Notes: a model not told the origin generated them from the letters alone. 64,000 nt of DNA from Fusobacterium ulcerans ATCC 49185 (GCF_900683735.1 NZ_LR215979.1:2666001-2730000), one strand, 5' to 3'. Numbered from the stretch's first letter, positions 43,520 through 53,133 are shown. Translations and numbers: made by a program.

Positions 43520-44338
43520 TTAAAATAAGCCAATGAATGAACCTATTATTCCTACTACTGCCATTCCTAATAAAATAGCTAAAGGCTTTACTTTCTTTCC
43601 AAGAAGATAGTATACTGCTCCAAAAGTTCCAAGTTGTAACAATCCTGGCATTATATCATTCAATATTCCCTGAACTCCTATTGCATTATCTCCACTTCCA
43701 AGGCTCAATGGAATTGTTATTTCTATCATTCTGGCTGCCATAGCTCCTATTACTATCAATCCCAATATGGATGCTCCAAAAGTAAGTTTTTCCATAGCTC
43801 CTGTTTTTTCCAACTTGGTAAGAAATTCTATCCCCAGTTTATATCCTAGTTTTACTAAAAGATATCTGATAATGATATGAGGTATATTAAATATTAAGAG
43901 AAACATAATAGGTCCCAGTATATTCCCTTTTAATGAAAGTGCAGTTCCTATTCCTGTAGCTATGAGTCTTAGAGTTCCCCAGAAAAATGAATCTCCTATT
44001 CCAGATAGAGGTCCCATTAAAGCAGTTTTAATATTATTTATAGAATTATCATCAAAATCTTCTGATTCAGAATTTTCTTGTTCCATAGCAGTAGAGATTC
44101 CCAGCATAAGGGTTACTATATGAGGTGTCATATTAAAAAATTCAAGATGTCTTTTCAAAGCTTTTTTTAGTCCTTCTTTATTATTAGCATATAATTTCTG
44201 CAAAACAGGTATCATAGCATATATGTATCCAAGATTCATTTGTCTTTCATAATTCCATGAAAATTCCATCTGAAATGATCTCCAAAATACTCTATTCAGC
44301 TCTTTTTCTGTTATCTTATTTTCATTAGAAGTCTTCAT
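43520..44338 (-). CDS. PTS mannose-family IID component
   Basis: 272-aa membrane component: ELNRVFWRSFQMEFSWNYERQMNLGY at the N-terminus, GPLSGIGDSFFWGTLR and a C-terminal TM bundle ending in GIIGSFIGLF. The ATG lies after GAGGTGG and overlaps the IIC stop by 14 bases. Works with IIC as the sugar channel. Confidence 0.93.
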   Translation of the reverse strand: MKTSNENKITEKELNRVFWRSFQMEFSWNYERQMNLGYIYAMIPVLQKLYANNKEGLKKALKRHLEFFNMTPHIVTLMLGISTAMEQENSESEDFDDNSINNIKTALMGPLSGIGDSFFWGTLRLIATGIGTALSLKGNILGPIMFLLIFNIPHIIIRYLLVKLGYKLGIEFLTKLEKTGAMEKLTFGASILGLIVIGAMAARMIEITIPLSLGSGDNAIGVQGILNDIMPGLLQLGTFGAVYYLLGKKVKPLAILLGMAVVGIIGSFIGLF

Positions 44339-45107
44339 CTTCTTCCACCTCACTCTCATTATTTTTATCTGTATTACGCAGCTTTATTCCACTTGTCATG
44401 TTTACTGTAATTACTGCTAATATTGCCCCAAGTATTGCTATCCCTGTCAATGGAATCTCAGTATACACTGCTACAGCGAATCCAAGAAAAAGATATGGTA
44501 CTACTGTCTTATTCAGAAGAAGTCTAGCAAGCATTGCAAACCCTAAAGCAGGAATTATTCCAGTGGCTACTGCTAATCCTTGCTGTACAAAATTAGGTAT
44601 AGTTTTTAATACAGCTGATATAGCATTACTTCCCAGCAAATAAGAAAGAAACACTATCATTGCCAACATGAAAGATAATCCAAATCCAGATAACAGCTGC
44701 ATTCTTTCTATCCCTTTACAGTTTCCCTCTTCAGCATAGGTATCAGCTTTATGACACAGAACAGGAATTAGAATTCCCAAATATATATTTTTTAATACTA
44801 ATGCAAATGTAGCAATTGGTAGAGCTAAAAGTAACACTGCCTCTACTCCTGAGTTTGAAGCTATAGCGAAAGCAACTCCAAGTATTCCTCCTGTCACTAC
44901 ATCTGGTGGAATTGCCCCTCCTACTGAAAATGAGCCTATAAAAGCAAGTTCCAATGTAGCTCCCATAATAAGTCCTGTTTTTACATCTCCCATAACAAGT
45001 CCTGTAAACAGTCCTGTAACTATCGGTCTAGATATCAGACTGGTTCCCAGAGCAAATTCACTTTGTGCTATGAAAGCAATTACTCCTAATAATAATGCTT
45101 GTAACAT
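44325..45107 (-). CDS. PTS mannose-family IIC component
   Basis: 260-aa membrane protein: QALLLGVIAFIAQSEFALGTSL, GLVMGDVKTGLIMGATLELAFIG and GGAIPPDVVTGGILG are the family hallmarks. Ends in a charged, acidic tail. GGAGGAGG site. Confidence 0.93.
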   Translation of the reverse strand: MLQALLLGVIAFIAQSEFALGTSLISRPIVTGLFTGLVMGDVKTGLIMGATLELAFIGSFSVGGAIPPDVVTGGILGVAFAIASNSGVEAVLLLALPIATFALVLKNIYLGILIPVLCHKADTYAEEGNCKGIERMQLLSGFGLSFMLAMIVFLSYLLGSNAISAVLKTIPNFVQQGLAVATGIIPALGFAMLARLLLNKTVVPYLFLGFAVAVYTEIPLTGIAILGAILAVITVNMTSGIKLRNTDKNNESEVEEDEDF

Positions 45108-45126
45108 AATTCAACCTCCTCCAATA

Positions 45127-45588
45127 TTATTTATATATAATTTTACTGTCTGCTGGCAATTGTCTGATTTCTATTTCTATTCCTTTTTCAATCAGCTTCT
45201 TCAACATTTCTTCTTCTTCTTCTGTCAAATTTATTGTTTTAGAAATATTTCTGCTTCCCTCTCTGCTCTTTATTCCTCCTAAATTTATTTCTTGTACAGT
45301 TTTTACTTTTGAAGCAATTTTATAAGCATCTTCTACAGATTCTACTACTATAAAGAGTTTATATTTATCAGTTACTCCTGAATTTAAAGCTATTATTCCA
45401 TCTTCTACATTTTTTATTACTAATTTTACCCCCTGTGGTTTTGCCAGTTTCATTGTAGTTTTTCTTAATTCATCTGAAGCTACAGCATCATTTGCTATAA
45501 GTATACAATCAGCTCCTAAATTCTGTGTCCATGAAAATGCTACCTGACCATGCATCATTCTATGATCTACTCTTAATAAAAGTATCAT
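45127..45588 (-). CDS. PTS mannose-family IIB component
   Basis: 153-aa cytoplasmic phosphotransfer protein. The phosphorylated His is in LLLRVDHRMMHGQVAFSW (H13). Transfers phosphate from IIA to the incoming substrate. Confidence 0.93.
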   Translation of the reverse strand: MILLLRVDHRMMHGQVAFSWTQNLGADCILIANDAVASDELRKTTMKLAKPQGVKLVIKNVEDGIIALNSGVTDKYKLFIVVESVEDAYKIASKVKTVQEINLGGIKSREGSRNISKTINLTEEEEEMLKKLIEKGIEIEIRQLPADSKIIYK

Positions 45589-45620
45589 AATTTTCTCCTC
45601 CTAATTTCTTTCTCTCTTTT

Positions 45621-46046
45621 TTAAAAGTCCTCATCTTCTATTTTTTCATTTTTTTCTAATTCAAAATTACAATATTTTACAGCATCTGACGAATTAGCTA
45701 TAGCATCTTTTATTAGCTCATCCACTGCTTCATATTCTTCATATTCCCCTAAAAGTGCCAGCATCAATGAAAGATTTAACCCACACACCACATACAGATT
45801 ATGATTAAATACTGTTTTCTCCATAAAAGCATTATTTACACTTCCACCAAAAATATCTGTTACAGCTATTATCTCTTTATCTTTATATTTTGTTAATATT
45901 TCATCTATCTCTCTATCCAGATTAAAATTTTCCTCTGTATAGCACGATAAACACTCCAAATTTTTAAATTTCCCCAATACTATTTCTATTGAATTCTTTA
46001 TTCCTTCTGCAAATTTCCCATGTGTAGCCATTACGAACTGAATCAT
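45621..46046 (-). CDS. PTS mannose-family IIA component
   Basis: 141-aa IIA; phospho-His in FVMATHGKFAEGI (H9), then AVTDIFGGSVNNAF. The ATG behind GGAGGTG is used; an in-frame TTG overlaps that site. First gene of the six-gene operon. No sigma-54 activator of the LevR/GfrR type, which controls the Salmonella gfr operon, is present next to it. Confidence 0.92.
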   Translation of the reverse strand: MIQFVMATHGKFAEGIKNSIEIVLGKFKNLECLSCYTEENFNLDREIDEILTKYKDKEIIAVTDIFGGSVNNAFMEKTVFNHNLYVVCGLNLSLMLALLGEYEEYEAVDELIKDAIANSSDAVKYCNFELEKNEKIEDEDF

Positions 46047-46188
46047 TTTGTTCACCTCCAATATCTTTTCTCATAAATTAGCACACATAAAAATAGGTGT
46101 CAAATTTTTCAATTTTATCGTCAAAATATTGTTACCCCTTTGAATAATATATGTTATACTATTCTTAAATTAAGTTTTTTTATAGAAA

Positions 46189-46221
46189 TTAACGATTTAT
46201 AAATCTCGTTTTTTTCGTTAA
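46189..46221. promoter_or_regulatory. nested palindromes upstream of the Rep_3 gene
   Basis: The 12-base perfect palindrome GATTTATAAATC (46194-46205) lies inside a larger inverted repeat TTAACGA (46189-46195) / TCGTTAA (46215-46221), 36 bases before the initiator-like gene. Rep_3 proteins commonly bind inverted half-iterons to repress themselves, so this is a candidate operator. No direct iteron array is visible. Confidence 0.5.
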
Positions 46222-46256
46222 CTATAGTATATTTTTTAAATAAAAAGGGGACAAAA

Positions 46257-47510
46257 ATGAAAGAAAGAAATAAAATTTACAATAAAAATTTTAATTTTTC
46301 ACCTTTCAGAAACACTGAAATACAATTTACAAAAAAATTTTCTAAAAATGATACTCTCTTCAAGCAATATCTCATAAAAAAAATAATTCTTACTGATGAA
46401 AAAGTCTTCCAAATTACACAAAAAGATATTGAAAAAGTTATGACTTTTCCATATAAAGAAAATTTAGATTCTTTCTTAATAAAATTCTGTTCCAAAAGAA
46501 TAATTATAAATTATACAAAATCTAAATTGGATTCTTACGAGCTTTCTTTAAATATAATAGCTTCTTATCTAAAACATAATGATAATTATACAATAAAATT
46601 AAGTGATGATTTTTATAAAATTTTTAACTCTGAAAAGAATGATTTTAAACTTTTTAATTTAAATACTCTTTTAAGTTTTTCCAATACAATCAGCAGAGAT
46701 TTATTTTCTCTTATAAAAGATACATATAATGAGTCCTCTATTGAAATAGCTCTAGACGATTTAAAATCCTATCTGAATATAGATGATAGTTATGACAGAT
46801 TTTTTGATTTTGAAAGAAAGATTCTTATTCCTTCTCTAAAAGAAATAGAAGAGTTCGTCTCATATAAAATTGAATATTCAAAAATTAAAGATTCTCTAAG
46901 TAGAAATGGAAGGGTTAAAGGAGTGCGTTTTGATATAATACAAACACCTGACAATAAAAGAGAAAAAAATCTTTCTCTTTTGTATGAACTTATTACTCCT
47001 TTTGCTAAAAATAGTGAAATATTAAAAGAATTTATAAAAAATCAATCTGTATTTTATAGTTTTAATTATCTAAAAAATAATATTGAGTACTCCCTTCTTC
47101 ACAGCGGACAGAACTTTGATAGTTTTTTAATAGAAGCAATTAAGAATGACTATGTAAATACTAGATTTAAAAATAAGATTAAGAACTATACTGAAAAATA
47201 TACTCTTATCTCTAATATTACTCAAAGCTTTACTGCTCTGGATGATTTTAAAACCAGAGTTTTAAAAGAAATAAATGATAAAAAAATACATGAACTTTCC
47301 CTAATTTTAAAATTTTTCAAGCATTCTCTGGATAAAATAGAAAATAATTTTTATCAAAATGAAGTTTTAATGAAAAGTGAAATTTATTCTATTTTTTATA
47401 AAGAATTAAAAGAGGTAAATGAATGTACTTTTGAAAATAAAAAAATTATAATTATAGCTGAATTTAATGATACTTGTAGCAATAGCAATCTGGCTATTTT
47501 TAAAAAATAA
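46257..47510 (+). CDS. Rep_3-type (RepB-like) plasmid replication initiator homologue
   Basis: 417 aa. The strongest region is about residues 160-240, a winged-helix half typical of Rep_3: IALDDLKSYLNIDDSYDRFFDF, then ERKILIPSLKEIEEF, and GRVKGVRFDI. The N-terminal part (about 20-150) would be WH1. The C-terminal 170 residues are helical and not recognised. GGGG site before ATG. No partition or mobilisation genes are nearby, so it may be a chromosomal relic of a plasmid or a domesticated initiator. Very high Lys/Asn content, even for this window. Confidence 0.75.
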   Translation: MKERNKIYNKNFNFSPFRNTEIQFTKKFSKNDTLFKQYLIKKIILTDEKVFQITQKDIEKVMTFPYKENLDSFLIKFCSKRIIINYTKSKLDSYELSLNIIASYLKHNDNYTIKLSDDFYKIFNSEKNDFKLFNLNTLLSFSNTISRDLFSLIKDTYNESSIEIALDDLKSYLNIDDSYDRFFDFERKILIPSLKEIEEFVSYKIEYSKIKDSLSRNGRVKGVRFDIIQTPDNKREKNLSLLYELITPFAKNSEILKEFIKNQSVFYSFNYLKNNIEYSLLHSGQNFDSFLIEAIKNDYVNTRFKNKIKNYTEKYTLISNITQSFTALDDFKTRVLKEINDKKIHELSLILKFFKHSLDKIENNFYQNEVLMKSEIYSIFYKELKEVNECTFENKKIIIIAEFNDTCSNSNLAIFKK

Positions 47511-47516
47511 AAAAAG

Positions 47517-47555
47517 AAAGCTCTGACAATATTGTTTTAATTTTCAGAGCTTTTT
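47517..47555. terminator. terminator after the Rep_3 gene
   Basis: AAAGCTCTGA / TCAGAGCTTT hairpin with flanking A and T runs; convergent genes share it. Confidence 0.88.
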
Positions 47556-47574
47556 CATTTATGAAACACTATTC

Positions 47575-48747
47575 TTATTTCAATAACTTCTTATAACTAT
47601 AGTCTATTGCAAATGCTCCCAATGGAGCAGTTACCAATATAGATAAAACTGCAACTGTCAAAATAAGCTCCCCACAGGCAAGTCCCATAGCCAAAGGTAT
47701 GCCTCCAATAGCTGCCTGTACTGTAGCCTTGGGAGTATATGCCATCATTGTAAAAGCTCTTTCCTTTGTATCAAGTCTGCTTCCTAACAGACAGCAAAAA
47801 ACTCCTGCCATTCTGAAAATTAATGCTCCCAGTATCAATATCACTGCTAATACTCCTGCTGCAACAGCATATTTTATATCTACAGTTGCTCCTACTAATA
47901 CAAAAAGAAGTATCTCAGCAGCTACCCATAATTTTGAAAACTTTGCTGAAAGTCTTTTAGCAAGTACATCATAATTTTTTAAAATCCCTACTCCTATACT
48001 CATAACTGCTATCAAGGCAGAGAAAGGAACCTTTTCTCCTATTTTTTTTTCAAGTTCGAGGAGTAAAAATGACACACTCAATAAAATAACTACCTTTACA
48101 GAATCTCTCATATGAAACTTTTTAAATAATCTCACTAAAATATATCCTGCAATCAAACCAACTATTATTCCAACTATTATCGAAACAGGAACATATACAA
48201 GTTTTATTGCTGATAATCCTCCACCTTTTTCAAATCCCAAAAATGAAGTGAATAGTACAATAACAAATATATCATCTACAGAAGCTCCTGCCATTATAAG
48301 CTGAGGGATACTTTTTCCTGTTCCCCTTTTTTCCTCTATTAATTTCAGCATTCTAGGAACTACAACTGCTGGAGATACTGCCGCTATTACACTTCCTATT
48401 ATAGCAGCTTCCAAAACTGTTATTCCTAAAAGTTTTGGAGCTATAAGAACAGTTCCTGTTATTTCAAATAATGCTGGTAAAAAACACATAAGAAAAGCTG
48501 GTCTTCCTACTTTTTTTAAATCCTCTATATCCATTGCCAATCCTGCTCTTGTAAGAATTATAACTAAAGCCAGCTGTCTAAGACTTGAAGATATTGAAAG
48601 TATTGAACTATCCAAAAGATTTAAAACATATGGTCCTAATATTATTCCAGTTATTATCATGCCCAAAAGAGCTGGAAGCTTCAATTTAGTAAATAAAGAA
48701 CCTAATATCAATCCTAATAAAAATATAAATGCCAGACTTGTTAACAT
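47575..48747 (-). CDS. cation/proton antiporter (CPA2-like) under fluoride-riboswitch control
   Basis: 390 aa, 11-13 TM. The ATG follows AGGAGG; a longer upstream frame passes through the riboswitch and terminator and is not used. Typical CPA features: LARAG-like ILTRAGLAMDIEDLKKVGRPA, GSVIAAVSPAVVVPRML and GASVDDIFVIVLFTSFLG (Asp-Asp ion site). No TrkA domains. The fluoride riboswitch in its leader suggests a role in fluoride tolerance or in restoring ion/pH balance during fluoride stress (established association: fluoride switches control CrcB/Fluc, CLC-F and some antiporters). Confidence 0.88.
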   Translation of the reverse strand: MLTSLAFIFLLGLILGSLFTKLKLPALLGMIITGIILGPYVLNLLDSSILSISSSLRQLALVIILTRAGLAMDIEDLKKVGRPAFLMCFLPALFEITGTVLIAPKLLGITVLEAAIIGSVIAAVSPAVVVPRMLKLIEEKRGTGKSIPQLIMAGASVDDIFVIVLFTSFLGFEKGGGLSAIKLVYVPVSIIVGIIVGLIAGYILVRLFKKFHMRDSVKVVILLSVSFLLLELEKKIGEKVPFSALIAVMSIGVGILKNYDVLAKRLSAKFSKLWVAAEILLFVLVGATVDIKYAVAAGVLAVILILGALIFRMAGVFCCLLGSRLDTKERAFTMMAYTPKATVQAAIGGIPLAMGLACGELILTVAVLSILVTAPLGAFAIDYSYKKLLK

Positions 48748-48762
48748 TTTTCCTCCTTTAAT

Positions 48763-48813
48763 AAAAAAAGCTGATGAATCTGCATAACAAAAAAATGCAG
48801 AAGTCATCAGCTT
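48763..48813 (-). terminator. riboswitch-coupled terminator of the antiporter
   Basis: On the minus strand AAGCTGATGA pairs with TCATCAGCTT and TCTGCAT with ATGCAGA, followed by seven T. The 5' arm is the 3' part of the fluoride aptamer (GCTGATGA), so ligand binding should block terminator formation. Confidence 0.88.
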
Positions 48814-48858
48814 ATAAGCGGTTTTTGTGTTGTCACAAAGGGAGAACCTCATTCCCAA
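48797..48858 (-). ncRNA. fluoride riboswitch (crcB motif)
   Basis: On the minus strand the crcB pattern is complete: GGGAATGAGGTTCTCCC, a variable hairpin (TTTGTGACAACACAAA), AACCGC, a short loop, then GCTGATGACTTCTGC. These match the family consensus GAUGxxGUUCNCC ... AACCGC ... CUGAUGACUCCUxC closely. It lies between a promoter and the antiporter gene and overlaps a terminator: an ON switch. Confidence 0.92.
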
Positions 48859-48877
48859 AGTATTAAATTTTCAATTT

Positions 48878-48906
48878 ATATTATCATTTTTATTTATTTT
48901 TGTCAA
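48878..48906 (-). promoter_or_regulatory. sigma-70 promoter of the fluoride-switched antiporter
   Basis: TTGACA-N17-TAATAT on the minus strand, with a TGA extension just before the -10 box, located about 20 bases before the aptamer and directly after the MarC gene. Confidence 0.8.
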
Positions 48907-48915
48907 CTATTCTCA

Positions 48916-49539
48916 TTAAAGAACCATATGAGCCTGTAATATTCCCATAAGTCCACTAAAAAATATTCTTATACCTATAGACATAATAAATATCTGCATT
49001 ACTCTGGATAAAATATATAGTACTAGTGTTCCTACTATTTTTTCCAAATAATTTCCAATAATAAAAGTTAAATATATGAGTATAAAAGCTATCAAAATAG
49101 AAAAGCTTGTCATCATAGTTCCTTTTTCTGCTTTTAGTATTAACACAGTAGTCAAACTTCCAGGTCCTACCATCATAGGAAAAGCCATTGGTATTACAGC
49201 TCTTTTTATCTGATCTTCTGGTGAAATTTCTTCAAGCTGTGCATTTTGCTTGCCTACTGAAAATATCAGATTTTTAAAAGCCATCACAACAAGAATCATT
49301 CCCCCAGCCATTTTCAATTCCTTCATATCTATTTTATAGAAATTTGTCATCAAAAATTCTCCTACCAGGCTGAACAACCACATTATAAAAAAACCTGTTA
49401 TAGCAATGGTTTTAAAAAGTTTATCTCTTGTTTCTTTTTCCATATTTGCTGTCATTCCTACAAAAAGAGGTACATTTCCAAATGGATTGAGCACTGCTAT
49501 AAGCATTAAGGTTTCAGTAAATATTCCATAAATATTCAT
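48916..49539 (-). CDS. MarC-family integral membrane protein
   Basis: 207 aa, six TM helices, UPF0056/MarC: LIAVLNPFGNVPLFVGMT at the N-terminus, AGGMILVVMAFKNL, and AIPMAFPMMVGPGSLTTVLIL in the centre. The family's physiological role is not settled; some members move small amino acids. GGAGGAAAA site. Confidence 0.92.
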   Translation of the reverse strand: MNIYGIFTETLMLIAVLNPFGNVPLFVGMTANMEKETRDKLFKTIAITGFFIMWLFSLVGEFLMTNFYKIDMKELKMAGGMILVVMAFKNLIFSVGKQNAQLEEISPEDQIKRAVIPMAFPMMVGPGSLTTVLILKAEKGTMMTSFSILIAFILIYLTFIIGNYLEKIVGTLVLYILSRVMQIFIMSIGIRIFFSGLMGILQAHMVL

Positions 49540-49672
49540 TTTTCCTCCTTCATTAAAATTGGTTTATATATAATATCTTATATATTTTTTAATAATTTTC
49601 CTTTTTTAATTTACACTTCAAATACTCTTATATTTAAGTTATAATTATAATAATTATAAGCTGGAGGTAATT

Positions 49673-50710
49673 ATGGGAATAGAAAATTTTAATATAAAAA
49701 TAGGAGAATTTCCTTCTGGAAAAAATAATCTGATAACTGATGTAGAAGGAATAAAAGTTGGACACACTACTTTAGATGAAGGAAAAATAAAAACAGGAGT
49801 TACTGCTCTAATTCCTCATAGTGGAAATATATTTATGGAAAAACTCATATGCTCTTCTTATGTAATAAATGGTTTTGGAAAAAGCTGCGGACTGCTGCAG
49901 ATCGAGGAACTAGGAACTCTTGAAGCTCCTATTATTCTTACAAATACTTTAAGTGTGGGAACTGCTTCCACTGCTCTTGTCAAATATATGCTTGAAAATA
50001 ATGAAGATATAGGAAAAAGATTTGGAACAGTAAATCCTGTAGTTTGTGAATGTAATGATGGCTTCTTAAATGATATAAGAGGACTCCATGTAAAGGAGGA
50101 GCATGTTTTTCAGGCTATTGAAAATGCTGATATAAAATTTCAAGAAGGAAATGTAGGTGCTGGTACAGGGATGAGCTGTTACCAGCTAAAGGGAGGAATC
50201 GGTTCAGCTTCAAGAATAATAAAATTAGATGATGAGGAATATACTATTGGTGCTTTGGTTCTTTCTAACTGCGGTTTAAAAAAAGATCTAATGATAAATG
50301 GAAAGAAAATAGGAGAAAAGATTATCTCATCAGAAAAGGAAGATGAGTTGGAAAAGGGGTCTATTATAATCATAATTGCTACTGATATTCCTCTAAGTGA
50401 AAGACAATTAAAAAGAATTTCTAAAAGAGTTCCTGTTTCTCTTGCCAGAACTGGTTCACACATTGGAAATGGAAGTGGTGATATTGTTATTTCTTTTACT
50501 ACTGCAAATAAAGTTAATCATCATGAAAAAAAAGATATTGTAAATATGAAAATGATCAATGAAAATAAAATAGATACAGTCTTCAGAGCTGCTATTGAAA
50601 CTGCAGAGGAATCCATTATAAGTTCTCTTCTCCACAGCACTTCAACAACAGGCAGAGATGGGAATACAAGAGAATCATTAAATAAATATATTGATTTTAT
50701 ACTGAAATAA
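49673..50710 (+). CDS. P1-family (DmpA/BapA-type) aminopeptidase
   Basis: 345-aa Ntn-hydrolase-like peptidase. NLITDVEGIKVGHTTLDEGKIKTGVTALIPH opens the protein; the self-cleavage site is Gly229-Ser230 in EKGSIIIIIATDIPLSERQLKRI, with Ser230 becoming the nucleophile; ARTGSHIGNGSGDIVISF is also conserved. Family members release N-terminal D- or beta-amino acids or act on small peptides. GGAGG site; single gene. Confidence 0.92.
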   Translation: MGIENFNIKIGEFPSGKNNLITDVEGIKVGHTTLDEGKIKTGVTALIPHSGNIFMEKLICSSYVINGFGKSCGLLQIEELGTLEAPIILTNTLSVGTASTALVKYMLENNEDIGKRFGTVNPVVCECNDGFLNDIRGLHVKEEHVFQAIENADIKFQEGNVGAGTGMSCYQLKGGIGSASRIIKLDDEEYTIGALVLSNCGLKKDLMINGKKIGEKIISSEKEDELEKGSIIIIIATDIPLSERQLKRISKRVPVSLARTGSHIGNGSGDIVISFTTANKVNHHEKKDIVNMKMINENKIDTVFRAAIETAEESIISSLLHSTSTTGRDGNTRESLNKYIDFILK

Positions 50711-50804
50711 TCCCTAGTAATTCTTTAATAAATATGTTAAAATATAAAGTCGTTTAAATTAGAATAATTAATTTTTTATTTTTATAATTTTAAAGGAGAG
50801 ATGA

Positions 50805-52316
50805 ATGAAGATAGGATTTGATCATAACAAATATCTTGAAGAACAGTCAAAATATATTCTTGAAAGAGTAAATAATTTCGATAAATTATACCTTGAGTTT
50901 GGAGGAAAACTTTTGTTTGACCTTCATGCTAAAAGAGTTCTTCCTGGTTTTGATGAAAATGCCAAAATAAAACTATTGCACAGATTAAAAGAGAAAGTAG
51001 AGATTGTTATCTGTGTATACTCTGGAGATATAGAAAGAAATAAAATCAGAGGAGACTTTGGAATTACTTATGATATGGATGTCTTCAGATTGATAGATGA
51101 TCTTAGAGAGTATCAATTAGCAGTAAACAGTGTAGTTATCACAAGATATGATGATCAGCCTGCTACAAATCTATTTATCAACAAATTAGAGCGTAGAGGT
51201 ATCAAAGTATATAAACACAGATCAACTAAAGGATATCCTACAGATATAGATACTATTGTAAGTGATGAAGGTTATGGAAAAAATCCTTATATAGAAACAA
51301 CTAAACCTATAGTTGTTGTTACTGCTCCTGGGCCTGGAAGTGGAAAACTTGCTACTTGTCTGAGCCAGTTGTATCATGAATACAGAAGAGGAACTTTTGC
51401 AGGGTATTCAAAATTTGAAACTTTCCCTGTGTGGAATGTACCTCTTAAACATCCTTTAAACATCGCATATGAAGCAGCTACTGTAGATCTTAAAGATGTA
51501 AATATGATTGACCCTTTCCATTTGGAAGCTTATGGAGAAACAGCTATAAATTATAATCGTGATATTGAAGCTTTCCCATTATTAAAAAGGATAATAGAGA
51601 AAATAACTGGAAAAGAATCTATGTATAAATCTCCTACAGATATGGGAGTAAATAGAGTAGGTTATGGAATCGTTGATGATGAAGTTGTAAAAGAAGCTTC
51701 TAGACAGGAAATAATAAGAAGATATTTTAAAACTGGATGTGAATATAAAAAAGGTTATGTAGATAAAGAAACTTTCCAAAGAACACAGATGATAATGGAA
51801 TCTTTGAACTTAAAAGAAGAAGATAGAAAAGTAGTATCTGTAGCCAGAGAAAGATTAGCTAAATTAAAAATTGATCATAATGATAAAAATGGTATCTGTT
51901 CTGCTATTGCTTTAGAACTTTCTGATGGTACTATTGTTACTGGAAAAAAATCTGCTTTAATGGATGCTGCCTCTGCTGCTATCCTTAATGCTATTAAACA
52001 TTTTGCAAATATAAATGATGAGATACTTCTTATCTCTCCAGTTATACTTGAACCAATTATTAATCTAAAATCTAAAACATTCAAAAGTAAAAATATAGCT
52101 CTTGACTGTGAAGAAATATTAATAGCTCTAAGCATTTCTGCTGCAACTAATCCTATGGCTCAGGTAGCTATGGACAAAATACATATGTTAAAAGGAACTC
52201 AAGCTCACAGCACTAATATTCTTGGAAGAAATGATGAACAAACTCTAAGAAAATTGGGTATTGATCTTACTTGTGACCAAGTATTCCCAACTGAAAATCT
52301 TTATTATAACATCTAG
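50805..52316 (+). CDS. DUF1846 family protein
   Basis: 503 aa, matching DUF1846 over its length: [63 protein letters not shown] (a P-loop-like GPGSGK turn), [37 protein letters not shown]. Biochemical function unknown. AAAGGAG site, terminator follows. Confidence 0.93.
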   Translation: MKIGFDHNKYLEEQSKYILERVNNFDKLYLEFGGKLLFDLHAKRVLPGFDENAKIKLLHRLKEKVEIVICVYSGDIERNKIRGDFGITYDMDVFRLIDDLREYQLAVNSVVITRYDDQPATNLFINKLERRGIKVYKHRSTKGYPTDIDTIVSDEGYGKNPYIETTKPIVVVTAPGPGSGKLATCLSQLYHEYRRGTFAGYSKFETFPVWNVPLKHPLNIAYEAATVDLKDVNMIDPFHLEAYGETAINYNRDIEAFPLLKRIIEKITGKESMYKSPTDMGVNRVGYGIVDDEVVKEASRQEIIRRYFKTGCEYKKGYVDKETFQRTQMIMESLNLKEEDRKVVSVARERLAKLKIDHNDKNGICSAIALELSDGTIVTGKKSALMDAASAAILNAIKHFANINDEILLISPVILEPIINLKSKTFKSKNIALDCEEILIALSISAATNPMAQVAMDKIHMLKGTQAHSTNILGRNDEQTLRKLGIDLTCDQVFPTENLYYNI

Positions 52317-52326
52317 ATAAATTTGA

Positions 52327-52376
52327 AGGATAACCAAAAGATAGATCAATTTCTTCTTAGAGGTTATCCTCTTTTT
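52327..52376 (+). terminator. intrinsic terminator of the DUF1846 gene
   Basis: AGGATAACC / GGTTATCCT with a long loop, followed by CTTTTT. Confidence 0.82.
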
Positions 52377-52524
52377 ATTTTTATCAAGATTTCAACTTTT
52401 AAGCTCTATAACGCAACTATCCTGTGACAAAATGCAAAGAAAGATTACTTGTATTCAAATTAAGTATATGCTAATATTTATCAATACAGATATTTAATTA
52501 TTTCAGCATCAGGGGGAAAGAAAA

Positions 52525-53118
52525 ATGGAAAAAGAAAAAGCATATTTTTTTGTAGCTGTTTTGGGCATTATTACATTAATAATTATTGTCTTTGTTTCAA
52601 AACTTATGTCTAAAGTTTTAGAAAATAAAAAATATCCTAAGGATAACTTGATAGAAATCCTATTCACAACTTCACAGAATAAGGAAAGAGATAAGGGAAT
52701 TTTAAAAAAATCCTATGTAGGAAAAAATAATTCTCTGTTGGAGATATATGAAAATGCCTTAATTATTTCGAGGAAAGATAAAGAAAAAACTTATTTTTTT
52801 TCCGAAATAGCTCTTATTAGTTCTTTTATAATTATGAATAGTTGGGGAAAAATATATGGTTATGGCTACCATATCTACAATGACAAAGGTATCCTTATAG
52901 AAACGATAACTAACAGTGAGAAAAATATTGGAACTGACACTTCTTCTCATACAAGTTTTGAAAATTTGAATGATTTTGAAATTGAGTTATTAAGAAACAA
53001 TAGCTGGGTACTTGATATACAATGTCTAAAACCTCATGATGGGAAGTTTAAACTGCCATATGCTGCTGTTGATAGAGCTTTTAAACGTCGTGATGAAATG
53101 CTGAAAACAGCAGTTTAG
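52525..53118 (+). CDS. membrane-anchored hypothetical protein
   Basis: 197 aa, not recognised. One N-terminal TM (YFFVAVLGIITLIIIVFVSKL) anchors a soluble domain that is probably cytoplasmic or extracytoplasmic (topology unclear) with beta strands resembling a PH-like or YcxB-like fold: LLEIYENALIISRKDKEKTYFF, YGYHIYNDKGILIETI. A strong GGGGGAAAG site supports translation. The next gene on the opposite strand has a comparable two-TM plus beta-domain design. Confidence 0.7.
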   Translation: MEKEKAYFFVAVLGIITLIIIVFVSKLMSKVLENKKYPKDNLIEILFTTSQNKERDKGILKKSYVGKNNSLLEIYENALIISRKDKEKTYFFSEIALISSFIIMNSWGKIYGYGYHIYNDKGILIETITNSEKNIGTDTSSHTSFENLNDFEIELLRNNSWVLDIQCLKPHDGKFKLPYAAVDRAFKRRDEMLKTAV

Positions 53119-53133
53119 GATTTAAAAGAACTC

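Noticed and set aside
48748-48858. N-terminal extension of the antiporter through the fluoride riboswitch
   Set aside because: The extension encodes the aptamer and terminator; AGGAGG precedes the internal ATG, which begins the first TM helix.
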